NCBI GenBank assembly: GCA_003644265.1
Contig: QNBX01000016.1
Span: 1-45,579 of the forward strand
Direction: 5' to 3'
Length of the DNA stretch: 45,579 nucleotides
Source: Planctomycetota bacterium
Lineage (GTDB): Bacteria > Planctomycetota > B15-G4
A program made the translations under genes and the position numbers. The notes under the pieces were generated by a model, which saw only the letters and a list, made by a program, of their open reading frames with translations, did not search any database and had not been told where the DNA came from. This document shows positions 16,955-26,649 of this stretch, one piece after another. Numbering within the stretch: position 1 is the stretch's first letter; the number at the start of each line of letters is the position of its first letter.

Positions 16955-19057
16955 TCAGCGGATCCAGTCGCTCTTGAACGGGCCGCCCAGCAGGGCGTGG
17001 GCCTTCTGGGTCATCTGCATCTGCACCTGCTTGCCGGCCGGCGTGTCGACGCGCAGCTCGTACGGGAACCAGAGGATGTTGTCCTTGCCGGTGTTGACCT
17101 CCCACTCACCCACGCCGACCTTGCGCAGCTTGCTGGCCTTGGCGAGGGTCTTGCCGTCGTCGGTCTGCACCTCCACCTCGGGCTGCAGCGGTTGATCGAA
17201 GAACATGGCGTACTCCTCGCCGGCCTGGCCGAAGACGCGCATGGAGCGCGTGTCCAGCACGCTCTCCTGGCCGTCCTGCGTGACCTTGAAGGTCAGGTCG
17301 TAGGGCGCGCCGAAGGCCAGCTCGGTGGTCTCGCCCGCTTCGATCTTGAAGGGCTGCGCCCTGCCCGCGTAGATGCGCACCTGGTCCTGGTTGGTCTTGG
17401 AACCCTTGGCGATGCGCCCCAAGCAGAACTGATAGGTGCCCACCGGCAGCGTAACGGGCTGGCCCCTGCGGGCGGGCAGGATGTCGAAGTACGCCCCCTC
17501 GAGCTTGTCGACCTCTCGCACCACCAAGTGGCTGGGCTGCACCTTGTAGTCGAGCTCGAGCTGCAGTTCGCCCGTGGCCAGGTTCATCTCCTGCAGCGTG
17601 AGCGTCTCCTGCTCTGGGTCCTGGGTCACGCGATAGAACGTGTCGTCCACCGGCATGACCGACGAGAGCGGGATGGCCTTCTTGGCCCGCCCGATCTGCA
17701 CACCATCGGGCTCGAACCAGGTCACGTGCTCGTCGTCTGAGTAGTCCGTGACCAGGTCGTCGAAGTTCTCCCAGCCCACGCCGAAGACGCCGTCCATGTT
17801 GCAGTCGAAGACCCTCCAGGTCTCACCCTGCACCTTGCCCTCCCAGTAGCTGGCCAGGAAGAAGCGCACGCGCGCGCCATCCTCCGTGGGCGCGTAGTTG
17901 AAGGCGCTGTCGAACATGAGCTCGCCCAGCCCCAGCGTGCACACCATGATGGGCCAGGTGCGCCCCTTGCTGCTGGTGAGCTCGACCCGCGTGGGCGTGG
18001 AGCTGCCCGCGAAGCGCGCGTCCGCCTCCCCGTCGCCGTTCGAGTCGATCAGGAACGTCTCGATGCCGTCCCGGCTCAGGCTCCAGGAGTCGCCGTCCGG
18101 ACGCCAGCGGCCACCGCGCAGATAGTCGAACTCACCCGGGCCCTCGAGATCGATCCAGGTCTGCTGCCAGAGCTGGTACTGGTCAAACTGATAGAAGCTC
18201 GGCAGGGGCAGCTTGGGCAGCCCCTTCTTGGGGGTCTGGAGCGTGAGCTGAAACGTCTGCGGCTCGCTGTTGGGCACGAAGCTGGTGAGCGCGCGGCCCC
18301 CCGTCCCGCTGCTCTCGCCCTCGCCCTCGCCGCCGGCGGCGCCCGGGAGCGCCGTGGTCTCCGGCCCGTCAGGATCGATCCCCCGGGTGCGGATGGCCTC
18401 CAGCGTGTCGCCCGCCAGCTTCTCTGCATCCGAGTGCAGCGACTGCCCCTGCGCCAGGGCCAGGACCAGCTTCATGTACTGACCCTGGTGCCACAGGCGC
18501 TGGCGCGTGAATTCGACCTGCGCCGACTGCAGGTGGCAGAAGATCTCGAACTCGACGTCGTTGACGTCCGCGAAGGCCTGGGCGGCCCCGTCGAACTCGC
18601 GCAGCACGGCACGCCAGCTCTCGTCGGAGAGCTCGATCCTTGCCTCGGCCTCCAGGCCGATCGCGGTCTCGAAACGCCCCATGGCGATGGCCCGGCGGCC
18701 GCGCCCGAACATGTCGAGGTCGATCACGAAGCGCGCGCGGCTGATGAAGCGCTCGCCGCGATCGACGCGGTCGAGGCTCCAGGCCAGCAAGCGGATCTCG
18801 AAGTAGAGCTCCTGCTCATCCGCCTTGCTGATGTCGTCCAGCAGCACGTTGAGCATGGTGTCGGCGTCGGAGCGGTAGCGCCGCACGACTTTGTCGAGCT
18901 CGTCATCCTCGTTGGACGACTTGGCCTCCACCCAGCGCTTCCAGAACTCATCGAGCGATGGCGGGGCCACCACATCCTCGAGCGGCAGGGCCGCGGCCAG
19001 CGCCATCAGGGCGGCGAAGATCAGGACCAAGCCGGAACGGATCGATGGGAGCGTCAT
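16955..19057 (-). CDS. Large exported protein of unknown function
   Basis: A 700-residue protein that I do not recognise. A signal peptide is visible (LVLIFAALMALAAALP after a basic start). The N-terminal half is largely helical and charged. A Gly/Glu-rich linker (GGEGEGESSGTGG) lies near residue 240. The C-terminal half looks beta-rich with strand-turn patterns and includes DSNGDGEADA, similar to a dockerin or EF-hand type calcium loop. DCNMDGVFGVGWENFDD is a second acidic loop. The last part reads like one or two Ig-like domains. It sits between a rhomboid protease gene (52 bases upstream) and serS (2 bases downstream). A role at the cell surface or periplasm is inferred only from the signal peptide. 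Confidence 0.8.
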   Translation of the reverse strand: MTLPSIRSGLVLIFAALMALAAALPLEDVVAPPSLDEFWKRWVEAKSSNEDDELDKVVRRYRSDADTMLNVLLDDISKADEQELYFEIRLLAWSLDRVDRGERFISRARFVIDLDMFGRGRRAIAMGRFETAIGLEAEARIELSDESWRAVLREFDGAAQAFADVNDVEFEIFCHLQSAQVEFTRQRLWHQGQYMKLVLALAQGQSLHSDAEKLAGDTLEAIRTRGIDPDGPETTALPGAAGGEGEGESSGTGGRALTSFVPNSEPQTFQLTLQTPKKGLPKLPLPSFYQFDQYQLWQQTWIDLEGPGEFDYLRGGRWRPDGDSWSLSRDGIETFLIDSNGDGEADARFAGSSTPTRVELTSSKGRTWPIMVCTLGLGELMFDSAFNYAPTEDGARVRFFLASYWEGKVQGETWRVFDCNMDGVFGVGWENFDDLVTDYSDDEHVTWFEPDGVQIGRAKKAIPLSSVMPVDDTFYRVTQDPEQETLTLQEMNLATGELQLELDYKVQPSHLVVREVDKLEGAYFDILPARRGQPVTLPVGTYQFCLGRIAKGSKTNQDQVRIYAGRAQPFKIEAGETTELAFGAPYDLTFKVTQDGQESVLDTRSMRVFGQAGEEYAMFFDQPLQPEVEVQTDDGKTLAKASKLRKVGVGEWEVNTGKDNILWFPYELRVDTPAGKQVQMQMTQKAHALLGGPFKSDWIR

Positions 19058-19109
19058 GACAGCCTCACGGACGGGTGGGTCAGCTGCTGATCGTAGCGTG
19101 GAGCCGCGC

Positions 19110-20000
19110 TCAGGTCTTGCGCTGCCGCAGCTCCTGGCTGCGCCGGTTCAGGAAGCTGCGCTCTTCGTTGGAGAGGGACGCCAGCCCGCTGGCCTGGATC
19201 TTGCGCAGGATGCGGTCCATTTCCCGGCGGCCCTCGGACTCAACCGCGGCGACCTTCTCGGTCTTGTGACGCCGGAGGCCGGCCTGCGCCCGCGCCAGCA
19301 CGTCACCGCGCCGGAACCAGAGCGCGCCCACGGCCGCGCCTCCCAGGTGCGCCAGGAAGGCAACGTCCGCGGCACCCGACATGAAGCCGAGCAGGTCCGA
19401 GGCCACCTTGAAGCCCAACAGGTAGATGATCGGGATGGGGATGAAGATCGGGAAGATGATCATGGTGCGCCGCGGCCAGCGCAGGGCGTAGAGCGCCATG
19501 ACGCCGTAGACCGCGCCCGAGGCTCCCAGCACCGGGGTCGGGTCGCCTTGCGCCAGGCTGAAGCCCCACTGCGCCAAGCCGCCCACCACGCCCGCGCTGA
19601 CGTACAGCCGCAGGAAACTCGCGCGCCCCAGCACGGCCTCCAGCTCGCGCCCCAGAAACCACAGGTAGAGCATGTTGAAGCCCACGTGGCCCAAGCTGTC
19701 CACCGCGTGCACCAGCATGTAGCTGAAGAGCTGCAACGGAAACAGCAGATTGAAGGGCCCGTCTGTGGTCACGTCCGCGATCGGATCATACGTGCCCGGG
19801 AGCCAGGCGCGCAGGGCCAGCAGATCGCCCAACACGCCCACGCGGTCCGCGCTGCCGCGGCTCCCGAACATGAGCTGCGCCAAGTACATGCCGAAGGTCA
19901 GCGTCAGGATGATGCGCAGGCCCGACCAGTCTCGGATGCCACCCGAGCCACCAAACCGGGGCTTCTGCTCGTTGTCGTACCACTGGGGTCGGAAAGCCAC
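19110..20000 (-). CDS. Rhomboid-family intramembrane serine protease
   Basis: Membrane-embedded protease cutting transmembrane substrates. The 296 residues show six or so membrane segments. The catalytic serine is in GASGAVYG (Ser161) and the partner histidine in AHLGGAAVG (His218). The HVGFNMLYLWFLG segment supplies the conserved His105 and Asn109 of the oxyanion region. A cytosolic C-terminal tail (about 240-296) contains MDRILRKIQASGLASLSNEE, a short conserved helix common behind such rhomboids. Start is a GTG at 19998-20000. It lies 29 bases downstream of the polyprenyl synthase gene in the same operon. Confidence 0.92.
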   Translation of the reverse strand: MAFRPQWYDNEQKPRFGGSGGIRDWSGLRIILTLTFGMYLAQLMFGSRGSADRVGVLGDLLALRAWLPGTYDPIADVTTDGPFNLLFPLQLFSYMLVHAVDSLGHVGFNMLYLWFLGRELEAVLGRASFLRLYVSAGVVGGLAQWGFSLAQGDPTPVLGASGAVYGVMALYALRWPRRTMIIFPIFIPIPIIYLLGFKVASDLLGFMSGAADVAFLAHLGGAAVGALWFRRGDVLARAQAGLRRHKTEKVAAVESEGRREMDRILRKIQASGLASLSNEERSFLNRRSQELRQRKT

Positions 20001-20029
20001 CGCGAGTCACTCCGGCCGACGCCGGCTCC

Positions 20030-21010
20030 TCAGTAGGAACGTTCGAGCACGAATGAACACAGGTCCATCAAGCTCTGGCGCTCGACCCCGTCGGGGAAGT
20101 CCGCCAGAGTCTCGAGGCATCCGTGCAGGAAGCGGTCCGCCTCCTGATGGCAGGTGCGCACGGCCGCCTCCAGCGGGAACTCATCGCACAGGCGCGCGCG
20201 GCGGTCTCCGGGGTCGGGGTCATTGAGCAGCTCGCTCAGCTTGCCCACGCCGGCGGCGTCCAGCCCCTGCGCCAGGCGGATCACCGGCAGGGTCACCTTG
20301 CCCGTCTCGAGGTCCGTGCCCAGTGATTTGCCGGCCACGCGCTCATCGCCCACCACGTCGAGGCAGTCGTCGATGATCTGAAAGGCCACGCCCAGGTCGA
20401 TGCCGAAGCAGGCCATGGTGTGAGCCTGGCTGTCCGAGCCACCGCCGTAGTGGATGCCCAGGAAACAGGAGCTCTTGAACATGGACGCGGTCTTGGCCTT
20501 GATCACGCTGAAGTAGCGCTCTTCATCGGGGTGGCCGTCGAACTTGAAGAAGTTCTGGTCGATCTCGCCACGGCACAGGTTCTGCGTCATGAGCGACATC
20601 TCGCGGGCCGCCACCAGCGTGGGCAGCTTGAGCGAGAGGTCGAAGGTGCGCGCGTAGATCATGTCGCCCAGCAACACCGGCACCTCGTTGCCGTGCAGCG
20701 CGTTGAGGGTCGGCACCTTGCGCCGCACGTCGGCGCGGTCGAGCACATCGTCGTGCAGCAGCGTGGCCATGTGCAGGGCCTCCAGCATGGCCCCGATGGT
20801 GGCCAGCTCGTGGGCGTGGCTGCCCACCAGGCCGCCGCACAGGTGCACCATGGCCGGGCGCAGGCGCTTGCCGGAGAACTGGCTCACGTGCTCCATCAAG
20901 GCCAGCACCGACTCGGCGTGGTCCGTCAGGATCTCCTCCCGCAGGATGCGGTCGGTCTCGGCCATGCCCTCCAGCACCGGCTCCATGATGTCTCTTGCGA
21001 GCAGGCTCAT
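20030..21010 (-). CDS. Polyprenyl (octaprenyl-type) diphosphate synthase
   Basis: Trans-isoprenyl chain elongation enzyme making the long side chain of a quinone, probably menaquinone. The 326 residues match the family. The first aspartate-rich motif is LLHDDVLDRADVRR (Asp87, Asp88, Asp91), the second is FQIIDDCLDVVGD, and GKRLRPAM supplies the usual Lys-Arg-Arg for IPP binding. Family members are called IspB or HepT, but chain length cannot be read here. The ATG overlaps the mobA stop (ATGA), so it is translationally coupled to mobA. Confidence 0.93.
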   Translation of the reverse strand: MSLLARDIMEPVLEGMAETDRILREEILTDHAESVLALMEHVSQFSGKRLRPAMVHLCGGLVGSHAHELATIGAMLEALHMATLLHDDVLDRADVRRKVPTLNALHGNEVPVLLGDMIYARTFDLSLKLPTLVAAREMSLMTQNLCRGEIDQNFFKFDGHPDEERYFSVIKAKTASMFKSSCFLGIHYGGGSDSQAHTMACFGIDLGVAFQIIDDCLDVVGDERVAGKSLGTDLETGKVTLPVIRLAQGLDAAGVGKLSELLNDPDPGDRRARLCDEFPLEAAVRTCHQEADRFLHGCLETLADFPDGVERQSLMDLCSFVLERSY

Positions 21011-21597
21011 GACGGCGAGAGTCTCCGGGCGCGCGCGAGGTCAGCGGGGGTGTCCACGTCCAGCAGCGGCAGCCCGTCGGCCGGCGCCGGCACGCGCGCC
21101 AGCTCCAGCCGGTCGATCCAGCCGCGCAAGGCACGACCGCCACTCGCCGCGTAGGCCTCTGCGGCGGCGCGGGCAGGCGCCGTGCGATACAGGCCGTGAA
21201 AGGGTTGCAGACCGTGGGGGTCTTCGAGCAGCACGGCGTCGGCGCTGGTGTGCTTGGCCACGTCTCGCAGGCGCTCCACCAGCGCCGCGTCGCCATAGGG
21301 CAGGTCGCAGGGCAGCAGCAGGCACCAGGCATGGCGCGCCTGGGACAGCCCCGACAGCACCGCGCCCATCGGCCCCGGCACGCCCGGCGCGTCGGCCAGG
21401 TGCCGCGTCCCGGGCACGTCCAGCTCGCGCTCGCCGCGCAGCAGCAGCAGCTCGTCGGAGACCTCGCGCGCCAGCCGCAGCACGCGCTCCAGCATGGCCA
21501 CGCCACCCACGGTGCGCAGGGCCTTGCTGCCGCCCAGGCGCCGGGCGAGCCCGCCCGCCAGCACCAACGCAGAGAGAGAAGGCTCGCCGCGGCTCAC
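21007..21597 (-). CDS. mobA: MobA-like molybdenum cofactor guanylyltransferase
   Basis: Nucleotidyltransferase expected to add GMP to molybdopterin. The 196 residues have the signature start LVLAGGLARRLGGSKAL, a variant of the family LAGGxSxRMGxDKA with the lysine kept. PGPMGAVLSGL and LPCDLPYGD, the metal-binding region, follow. LQPFHGLY and LLDVDTPADLARA near the end fit MobA. The GTG at 21595-21597 overlaps the tatA stop (GTGA). A much longer frame exists upstream but overlaps tatA antisense and is rejected. No other molybdenum-cofactor gene is nearby. A different sugar-phosphate or CTP:molybdopterin transferase is possible. Confidence 0.8.
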   Translation of the reverse strand: MSRGEPSLSALVLAGGLARRLGGSKALRTVGGVAMLERVLRLAREVSDELLLLRGERELDVPGTRHLADAPGVPGPMGAVLSGLSQARHAWCLLLPCDLPYGDAALVERLRDVAKHTSADAVLLEDPHGLQPFHGLYRTAPARAAAEAYAASGGRALRGWIDRLELARVPAPADGLPLLDVDTPADLARARRLSPS

Positions 21598-21824
21598 TTG
21601 CCTGGGTCGCTCCCGTCCTTGTCGTTGTCCGAGGCCGAGGTGTCTTTGTCGTCCTCCCCGGCCTCGCCTTCGCGTAAGCCGGCCTTGAACTCGTTGATGC
21701 CGGAGCCAAGCGAACGGGCTACGCCCGGGATGCGGTTGCCGAACAGCACCAACACCACCGCGAGGATCAGGATCCACTCCCATCCACCAGGAATGGCGAA
21801 GGCCAGCAGAGATGGAGGCAGCAA
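21594..21824 (-). CDS. tatA: Twin-arginine translocase subunit TatA/TatE
   Basis: Pore-forming subunit of the Tat system, which exports folded proteins. The 76 residues have one membrane helix, WILILAVVLVLFG, the FG-hinge and proline NRIPGVARSLG, and an amphipathic helix NEFKAGLREGE, followed by an acidic tail. I chose the TTG at 21822-21824 because a GGGAG lies 8 bases upstream and the product has the normal length. A hairpin and a TATACT element precede it, so it probably starts its own transcription unit with mobA, the prenyl synthase, rhomboid, exported protein and serS. No tatB or tatC is present here. Confidence 0.9.
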   Translation of the reverse strand: MLPPSLLAFAIPGGWEWILILAVVLVLFGNRIPGVARSLGSGINEFKAGLREGEAGEDDKDTSASDNDKDGSDPGK

Positions 21825-21854
21825 GGTGGCGACTCCCAGAGGAACAGGGGACCA

Positions 21855-21860
21855 GTATAG
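21855..21860 (-). promoter_or_regulatory. Possible -10 element for the tatA operon
   Basis: TATACT on the minus strand matches five of six -10 bases and lies 30 bases before the tatA TTG, downstream of the sucD hairpin. No clear -35 hexamer is present 16-18 bases upstream. Confidence 0.35.
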
Positions 21861-21901
21861 GGCCTGGGGTGCTCATGACTCTACGCCGCAACGTCAAACC
21901 C

Positions 21902-21916
21902 CGGCCCAGGGCCGGC
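21902..21916 (-). terminator. Hairpin downstream of sucD
   Basis: CCGGCC (21911-21916 on the minus strand) pairs with GGCCGG (21902-21907) around a 3-base loop, 30 bases after the sucD stop. It is followed by GGTTT on the transcribed strand. The T run is short, so efficiency is uncertain. Confidence 0.5.
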
Positions 21917-21946
21917 GCCCAGCGTGGAGCCACGGGCTGTGGGGCT

Positions 21947-22840
21947 TCAGTCCCGCGCGGCGACGCCCGCCTGGCGCATGGCGCTCTGCATGGCGGTCCC
22001 GATGGCGGAGGGCGTGTCGGCCATGGTGACCCCGGCGCCGCGCAGCGCCGCGATCTTGTCGGACGCCGCGCCCGCACCGCCGGAGATGATGGCCCCCGCG
22101 TGCCCCATGCGCTTGCCGGGAGGGGCGGTGGAGCCGGCGATGAACGCCGCCACGGGCTTGGTCATATGCTCCTGGATGTAGTCGGCCGCCTGCTCCTCGG
22201 CGGTGCCGCCGATCTCCCCGATCATGACCACGGCCTCGGTGCCCGCGTCCGCCTGGAACATCTTCAGCACGTCGATGAAGTCGGTGCCGTTGACCGGGTC
22301 GCCGCCGATGCCCACGCAGGTGCTCTGGCCCAGGCCCAGGGTGGTCAGCTGCCAGACCGCTTCGTAGGTCAAGGTGCCGGAGCGCGAGAGCACGCCCACC
22401 TTGCCCTTGGCGTGGATGTACCCCGGCATGATGCCGATCTTGCACTCGCCCGGAGTGATGACACCGGGGCAGTTGGGGCCCACCAGCCGCGTGCCGCTGC
22501 CGGCCAGCTCGCTCTTCACGCGCATCATGTCCAGCACCGGAATGCCCTCGGTGATGGCCACCACCAGTTCGATGCCCGCGCCGGCGGCCTCGAGGATGGC
22601 GTCGGCCGCGAAGGGCGGCGGCACGTAGATGACCGACGCGTTGGCGCCGGTCTCGTCCACGGCCTCGGCCACGGTGTCGAAGACGGGCACACCCAGGACG
22701 GTGGTGCCGCCCTTGCCGGGCGTCACGCCGCCCACGGCGCGGGTGCCGTACTCGATGGCCTGCTTGGTGTGGAACATGCCCGTGGAGCCGGTCAGGCCCT
22801 GGGTCAGCAGGCGCGTCTCCTTGTTGATCAGGATGCTCAT
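21947..22840 (-). CDS. sucD: Succinyl-CoA synthetase (ADP-forming) alpha subunit
   Basis: Alpha subunit of succinate-CoA ligase in the TCA cycle. The 297 residues include the CoA-binding N-terminus ([20 protein letters not shown]), [26 protein letters not shown], and the phosphohistidine region in [20 protein letters not shown]. The ATG at 22838-22840 aligns with other SucD proteins, [15 protein letters not shown]. The frame continues upstream but overlaps sucC and is not used. The start overlaps the sucC stop (ATGA), keeping the two subunits coupled and equimolar. Confidence 0.97.
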   Translation of the reverse strand: MSILINKETRLLTQGLTGSTGMFHTKQAIEYGTRAVGGVTPGKGGTTVLGVPVFDTVAEAVDETGANASVIYVPPPFAADAILEAAGAGIELVVAITEGIPVLDMMRVKSELAGSGTRLVGPNCPGVITPGECKIGIMPGYIHAKGKVGVLSRSGTLTYEAVWQLTTLGLGQSTCVGIGGDPVNGTDFIDVLKMFQADAGTEAVVMIGEIGGTAEEQAADYIQEHMTKPVAAFIAGSTAPPGKRMGHAGAIISGGAGAASDKIAALRGAGVTMADTPSAIGTAMQSAMRQAGVAARD

Positions 22841-24012
22841 GCCGGGCTCCCTGCCGCAGCCGCCTCGACCGCCTTGGCCGCAGCGTCGGCCAGGTCGGAG
22901 GCGCTGATGATCGCGAGTTCGCTGGACTCCAACAGCTCCCGTCCGCGGTCGACGTTGGTGCCCTCGAGGCGCACCACCAGCGGCAGGCTGATGCCCACCT
23001 CCTTGGCCGCCGCCAGGATGCCTTCGGCGATCACGTCGCACTTCATGATGCCGCCGAAGATGTTCACCAGGATGGCCTTCACGTTGGAGTCGCTCAGGAT
23101 GATCTTGAACGCCGCCGTGACCTGCTCGGCCGTGGCAACCCCGCCCACGTCCAGGAAGTTGGCCGGCTCGCCGCCCGCCAGCTTGATGGTGTCCATGGTG
23201 CCCATGGCCAGCCCGGCGCCGTTGACCAGGCAGCCGATGCTTCCGTCCAGCGCGATGTACGTCAGACCGGCGGCGGCCGCCTCGGCCTCGCGCGGGTCCT
23301 CTTCGTCGACATCACGCAGCGCGACGATGTCCGGGTGGCGGAACAGGCCGTTGGAGTCGAAGTTGACCTTGCCGTCCAACGCCACGATCTCATCGCTGGG
23401 CGTGAGCACCAGCGGGTTGACCTCCACCAGCGAGGCGTCGGTCGCCAGGAACATGTCGACCAGCTGCTTGAACACGGCGCAGGCCGGACGGATGGCGCCG
23501 GCCGGCAGACCCAGCCCATAGGCCAGGGTGCGCCCCTGCCAGGGCTCCAGGCCCACCAGCGGGTTGATCTCCGCCTTGAGGATCTTCTCGGGCGTGGCCG
23601 CGGCCACGATCTCGATCTCGACGCCCCCTTCGGTGCTGGCCATCAGCACCGGCTTGCCCAATCGCCGGTCCAGCGTGATGCCCAGGTAGTACTCGTGCGC
23701 GATGGAGCAGCCCGCCTCCACCAGCACGGTCTTGACCAGCTGGCCCTCGGGGCCGGTCTGATGCGTCACCAGGGACATGCCCAGGATGTCGTCGGCGGCC
23801 TGCCGGGCCTCGGCGACGGAGCGCACCAGCTTGACGCCGCCGCCCTTGCCGCGCCCGCCGGCATGGATCTGCGCCTTGATCACCGCCAGCTCGCCACCGA
23901 GCTGCTCGTAGGCCGCCTGCGCCTGATCGACGCTGGTGACCACCACACCCTCCGGGACCGGAATTCCGGCCTCGCGGAACAGGGCCTTGGCCTGATACTC
24001 ATGGACTTTCAT
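22837..24012 (-). CDS. sucC: Succinyl-CoA synthetase beta subunit
   Basis: Nucleotide-binding beta subunit of succinate-CoA ligase, 391 residues. It starts [20 protein letters not shown]. The ATP-grasp fold is seen with [20 protein letters not shown], and the metal and subunit-contact segments are [37 protein letters not shown] and [19 protein letters not shown]. The ATG at 24010-24012 is the family start; the frame upstream has no family residues. The gene is divergent from the dCTP deaminase gene with only 39 bases between the two starts, so at least one promoter must overlap coding sequence. Confidence 0.97.
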   Translation of the reverse strand: MKVHEYQAKALFREAGIPVPEGVVVTSVDQAQAAYEQLGGELAVIKAQIHAGGRGKGGGVKLVRSVAEARQAADDILGMSLVTHQTGPEGQLVKTVLVEAGCSIAHEYYLGITLDRRLGKPVLMASTEGGVEIEIVAAATPEKILKAEINPLVGLEPWQGRTLAYGLGLPAGAIRPACAVFKQLVDMFLATDASLVEVNPLVLTPSDEIVALDGKVNFDSNGLFRHPDIVALRDVDEEDPREAEAAAAGLTYIALDGSIGCLVNGAGLAMGTMDTIKLAGGEPANFLDVGGVATAEQVTAAFKIILSDSNVKAILVNIFGGIMKCDVIAEGILAAAKEVGISLPLVVRLEGTNVDRGRELLESSELAIISASDLADAAAKAVEAAAAGSPA

Positions 24013-24051
24013 CCGCGTGGTTCTAACCGTCCGGAGCGGGAGGGGCAAGGC

Positions 24052-25149
24052 ATGGACAGCGACGGCGGCGGCATCCTCACGCACGGCGACCTCGGCCAAC
24101 TGCTGGATCAAGGCGCCATCAGCGCCGCCGTGCCCATCCTGGACGTCCAACGCCAGCCCACCACCCTGGACCTGCGGCTGGGGAGCGAGGCCTGGGAGCT
24201 GCCCGCCGCCTTCCTCCCACGCGGGCAGCCCGTGGAGCAGGTGGCGCGCTCGCTGGCCACGGCACGCCTCGATCTGACCCGGGGCGCCGTGCTGCGTCGG
24301 GGCCGGGTCTACCTGGTGCCGTTGCTCGAGTCGCTGGACCTGCCCGCCGACATCGCGGGGCGCGCCAACCCACGCTCATCCATCGGTCGCGTGGACGTCT
24401 TCACGCGCACCCTCAGCGACCGCAACGACCGCTTCGACGACATCCCCGCCGGCTACCGCGGGCCGCTCTGGCTGGAGGTGCTGCCGCGCAGCTTCGACGT
24501 CGCGGTGGCCACCGGCACGCGCCTGAACCAGCTGCGGCTGGTGCGCGGCCGGCACCTGTTGAGTGACGAGACCCTGGCCGCGCGCGTGGCCAGCGACGGT
24601 CTGCTCCTGGGCGGCGAGGCCCTGGGGTTGGAGCACAGCTGCCTGCTCCTGGGCCTGTCGCTACGGCCGGAGCGCGCCGGCGACCCCATCGGCTGGCGCG
24701 CGCGCTGCGACGCGCCCATGCTCGACCTGACCGACACCGAAGCGCGACACCCGGCCCCGTGGTTCGAGCCCGTGCACGCCGATCCCGACGGCAGCTTGGT
24801 GCTGCAGCCCGAAGTCTTCACGCTGCTGGCCGGCTCCGAGCGCATCGCCATGCCGCCGGACCTGGCGGCGGAGATGATCCCATGGGACATCGCCCTGGGC
24901 GAGCTGCGCACCAACTACGCAGGCTTCTTCGACCCCGGCTTCGGCTGGGGGCACCAGAGCCCGGACGGCGCCCGGGCCGTACTCGAGGTGCGCGCCCACG
25001 ACGTGCCCTTCCGGGTGGAGCACGGCCAGCCGCTCTACCGCCTGCGCTACTCGCGCACCAGCTCCACCTGCCAACACCTGTACGGCGGCGAGGACTCGGC
25101 CTACCAGGGTCAGGGCCTGGCCTTGGCGCGCTTCTTCCGCTTGCGCTGA
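24052..25149 (+). CDS. dcd: Two-domain dCTP deaminase (2'-deoxycytidine 5'-triphosphate deaminase)
   Basis: Supplies dUTP for thymidylate synthesis by deaminating dCTP. The 365 residues are twice the length of the E. coli enzyme and fit the longer family with a duplicated fold known from alphaproteobacteria. The N-terminal half has [10 protein letters not shown] and the nucleotide segment [14 protein letters not shown]. The C-terminal half has [13 protein letters not shown] followed by LEVRAHD and [10 protein letters not shown], like the usual catalytic core. The ATG at 24052 has GGGAGGGG just upstream. The larger open frame extending left overlaps sucC antisense and is rejected. The last 40 bases overlap the 3' end of pyk on the other strand. 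Confidence 0.85.
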   Translation: MDSDGGGILTHGDLGQLLDQGAISAAVPILDVQRQPTTLDLRLGSEAWELPAAFLPRGQPVEQVARSLATARLDLTRGAVLRRGRVYLVPLLESLDLPADIAGRANPRSSIGRVDVFTRTLSDRNDRFDDIPAGYRGPLWLEVLPRSFDVAVATGTRLNQLRLVRGRHLLSDETLAARVASDGLLLGGEALGLEHSCLLLGLSLRPERAGDPIGWRARCDAPMLDLTDTEARHPAPWFEPVHADPDGSLVLQPEVFTLLAGSERIAMPPDLAAEMIPWDIALGELRTNYAGFFDPGFGWGHQSPDGARAVLEVRAHDVPFRVEHGQPLYRLRYSRTSSTCQHLYGGEDSAYQGQGLALARFFRLR

Positions 25150-26591
25150 GGCGGCTCCTGGAAGATGCCCACCTCGCGCACGTGGATCGAGTTGGTGGAG
25201 CCCTTGTCCACCATCTCGCCGCAGATGATCACGAGGCGGTCACCGCGCTTGACCAGCCGGCGCTCGCGCAGCATCTGCTCGGCCTGGGCCAACATCGCGT
25301 TCACCGAATCGTGACGGCTCATGAGCATGGGCTCGATGCCCCAGAGCATGCGCATGCTGCGCCAGGTGCGCTCGTCCGGCGTGAAGCCATAGCACCTGCG
25401 CGCCACGCGCTGGCTGGCCAGCAGGCTGGCCGTGCGACCCGACTCGGTGAAGGCCAGCACGGCGGCGGCCCCCACCGAGCGAGCCACGACGCGGGCGGCA
25501 CGGCACACGGCCTGCGGCACGTCCAGGTCGGCCTCGTCCGAGCGCCGCCAGAGCGGCTGCCCGGGGCGCTGCAGCTCGGACTCGCGCGCCACGGTGTCCA
25601 GCACACGCACGGCCTCCACGGGGTACCTGCCCACGGCCGTCTCGCCCGAGAGCATGAGCGCGTCCGTGCCTTCCGACACGGCCCAGGCGACGTCGGAGAC
25701 CTCAGCCCGCGTGGGCGTGGGACGCTCGATCATCGACTCCAACATCTGCGTGGCCGTGATGACCGGCTTGTTAGCCCGGCGCGCGGTCTCGATGATCAGC
25801 TGCTGCGCGGCCGGCACCTTGTGGAACCCGATCTCCACGCCCAGGTCGCCGCGCGCCACCATCACGCCCGACGACTCCTCCAGGATCTCGTCCAGGTGAT
25901 CGAGCGCGTCTGCTCGCTCGATCTTGGACACGATGAAGGGCTCGGGCGCGCCCAGGCGCTTGACCACGCGCTTGAGCGCGAGCACGTCCGCGGCCTCGCG
26001 CACGAAGGACAGCGCCACCGCATCCACGCCCAGCTTGAGACCGAAGGCCAGGTCATTGCGGTCCTTGCGGGTGAGCGCGGACACGCCCAGGTCGACGCCC
26101 GGGATATTGACACCCTGCCGGCTGCGCAGCACGCCTCCGTGCACGATGGTGCAGCGCACGCCGCCGTCCTCGAGCTCCAGCACGCGCAGCTCGATCAGGC
26201 CGTCCGCCAGGCGCACCACATCGCCCGGAGCCAGGCGCGCGATGGCGCCGGCCGCCTCGACGTTGAGGCGCTGCTCGGTGCTGACGCTGCGGCGCTCGCT
26301 GAGCCGCACCTCACGCCCGGAGTGCAGGTCGACCGAGTCGCCTTCGATCAAGCCCACGCGCATCTTGGGTCCGCGCAAATCCTGCAGGATGGCCACGGGG
26401 CGATCCAGCGCCGCGGCCACCGCGCGCACGTCCTCCACCACCTGCCGGTGGGACGCCTGCGTGCCGTGCGAGAAGTTGAGCCTGACCACGTCGACGCCGG
26501 CCTTGATCAGTCGCCCGATGGCGGCGGGCGACTGGCTGGCCGGGCCCAGGGTGGCGACGATACGGGTGCGACGAAGGTGCGGTCGGGTCAC
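25110..26591 (-). CDS. pyk: Pyruvate kinase
   Basis: Final glycolytic enzyme, converting phosphoenolpyruvate and ADP to pyruvate and ATP. The 493 residues show RTRIVATLGPAS, LNFSHG, the DLRGPKMRVG variant of the DTKGPEIR segment, and the catalytic lysine region FIVSKIERADALDHLDEI. GVMVARGDLGVEIGFHKVP and ITATQMLESMIERPTPTRAE are also present, together with a C-terminal allosteric-type domain. Start is the GTG at 26589-26591, because the longer frame overlaps the TPR gene. It is the last gene of the radical SAM/glycosyltransferase operon, 58 bases after the TPR lipoprotein gene. A basic tail ([12 protein letters not shown]) ends the protein. Its 3' end overlaps dcd by 40 bases. Confidence 0.95.
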   Translation of the reverse strand: MTRPHLRRTRIVATLGPASQSPAAIGRLIKAGVDVVRLNFSHGTQASHRQVVEDVRAVAAALDRPVAILQDLRGPKMRVGLIEGDSVDLHSGREVRLSERRSVSTEQRLNVEAAGAIARLAPGDVVRLADGLIELRVLELEDGGVRCTIVHGGVLRSRQGVNIPGVDLGVSALTRKDRNDLAFGLKLGVDAVALSFVREAADVLALKRVVKRLGAPEPFIVSKIERADALDHLDEILEESSGVMVARGDLGVEIGFHKVPAAQQLIIETARRANKPVITATQMLESMIERPTPTRAEVSDVAWAVSEGTDALMLSGETAVGRYPVEAVRVLDTVARESELQRPGQPLWRRSDEADLDVPQAVCRAARVVARSVGAAAVLAFTESGRTASLLASQRVARRCYGFTPDERTWRSMRMLWGIEPMLMSRHDSVNAMLAQAEQMLRERRLVKRGDRLVIICGEMVDKGSTNSIHVREVGIFQEPPQRKRKKRAKARP

Positions 26592-26649
26592 GGAGCGATG
26601 CTCTCTACGGGGGCTCAGCGGGGCGGCGCGATGGTAGCGCGAGCGCACC

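Noticed and set aside
23335..24051. N-terminal extension of the dCTP deaminase by 239 residues
   Set aside because: It is antisense to sucC; the ATG at 24052 with its strong ribosome site fits the family.
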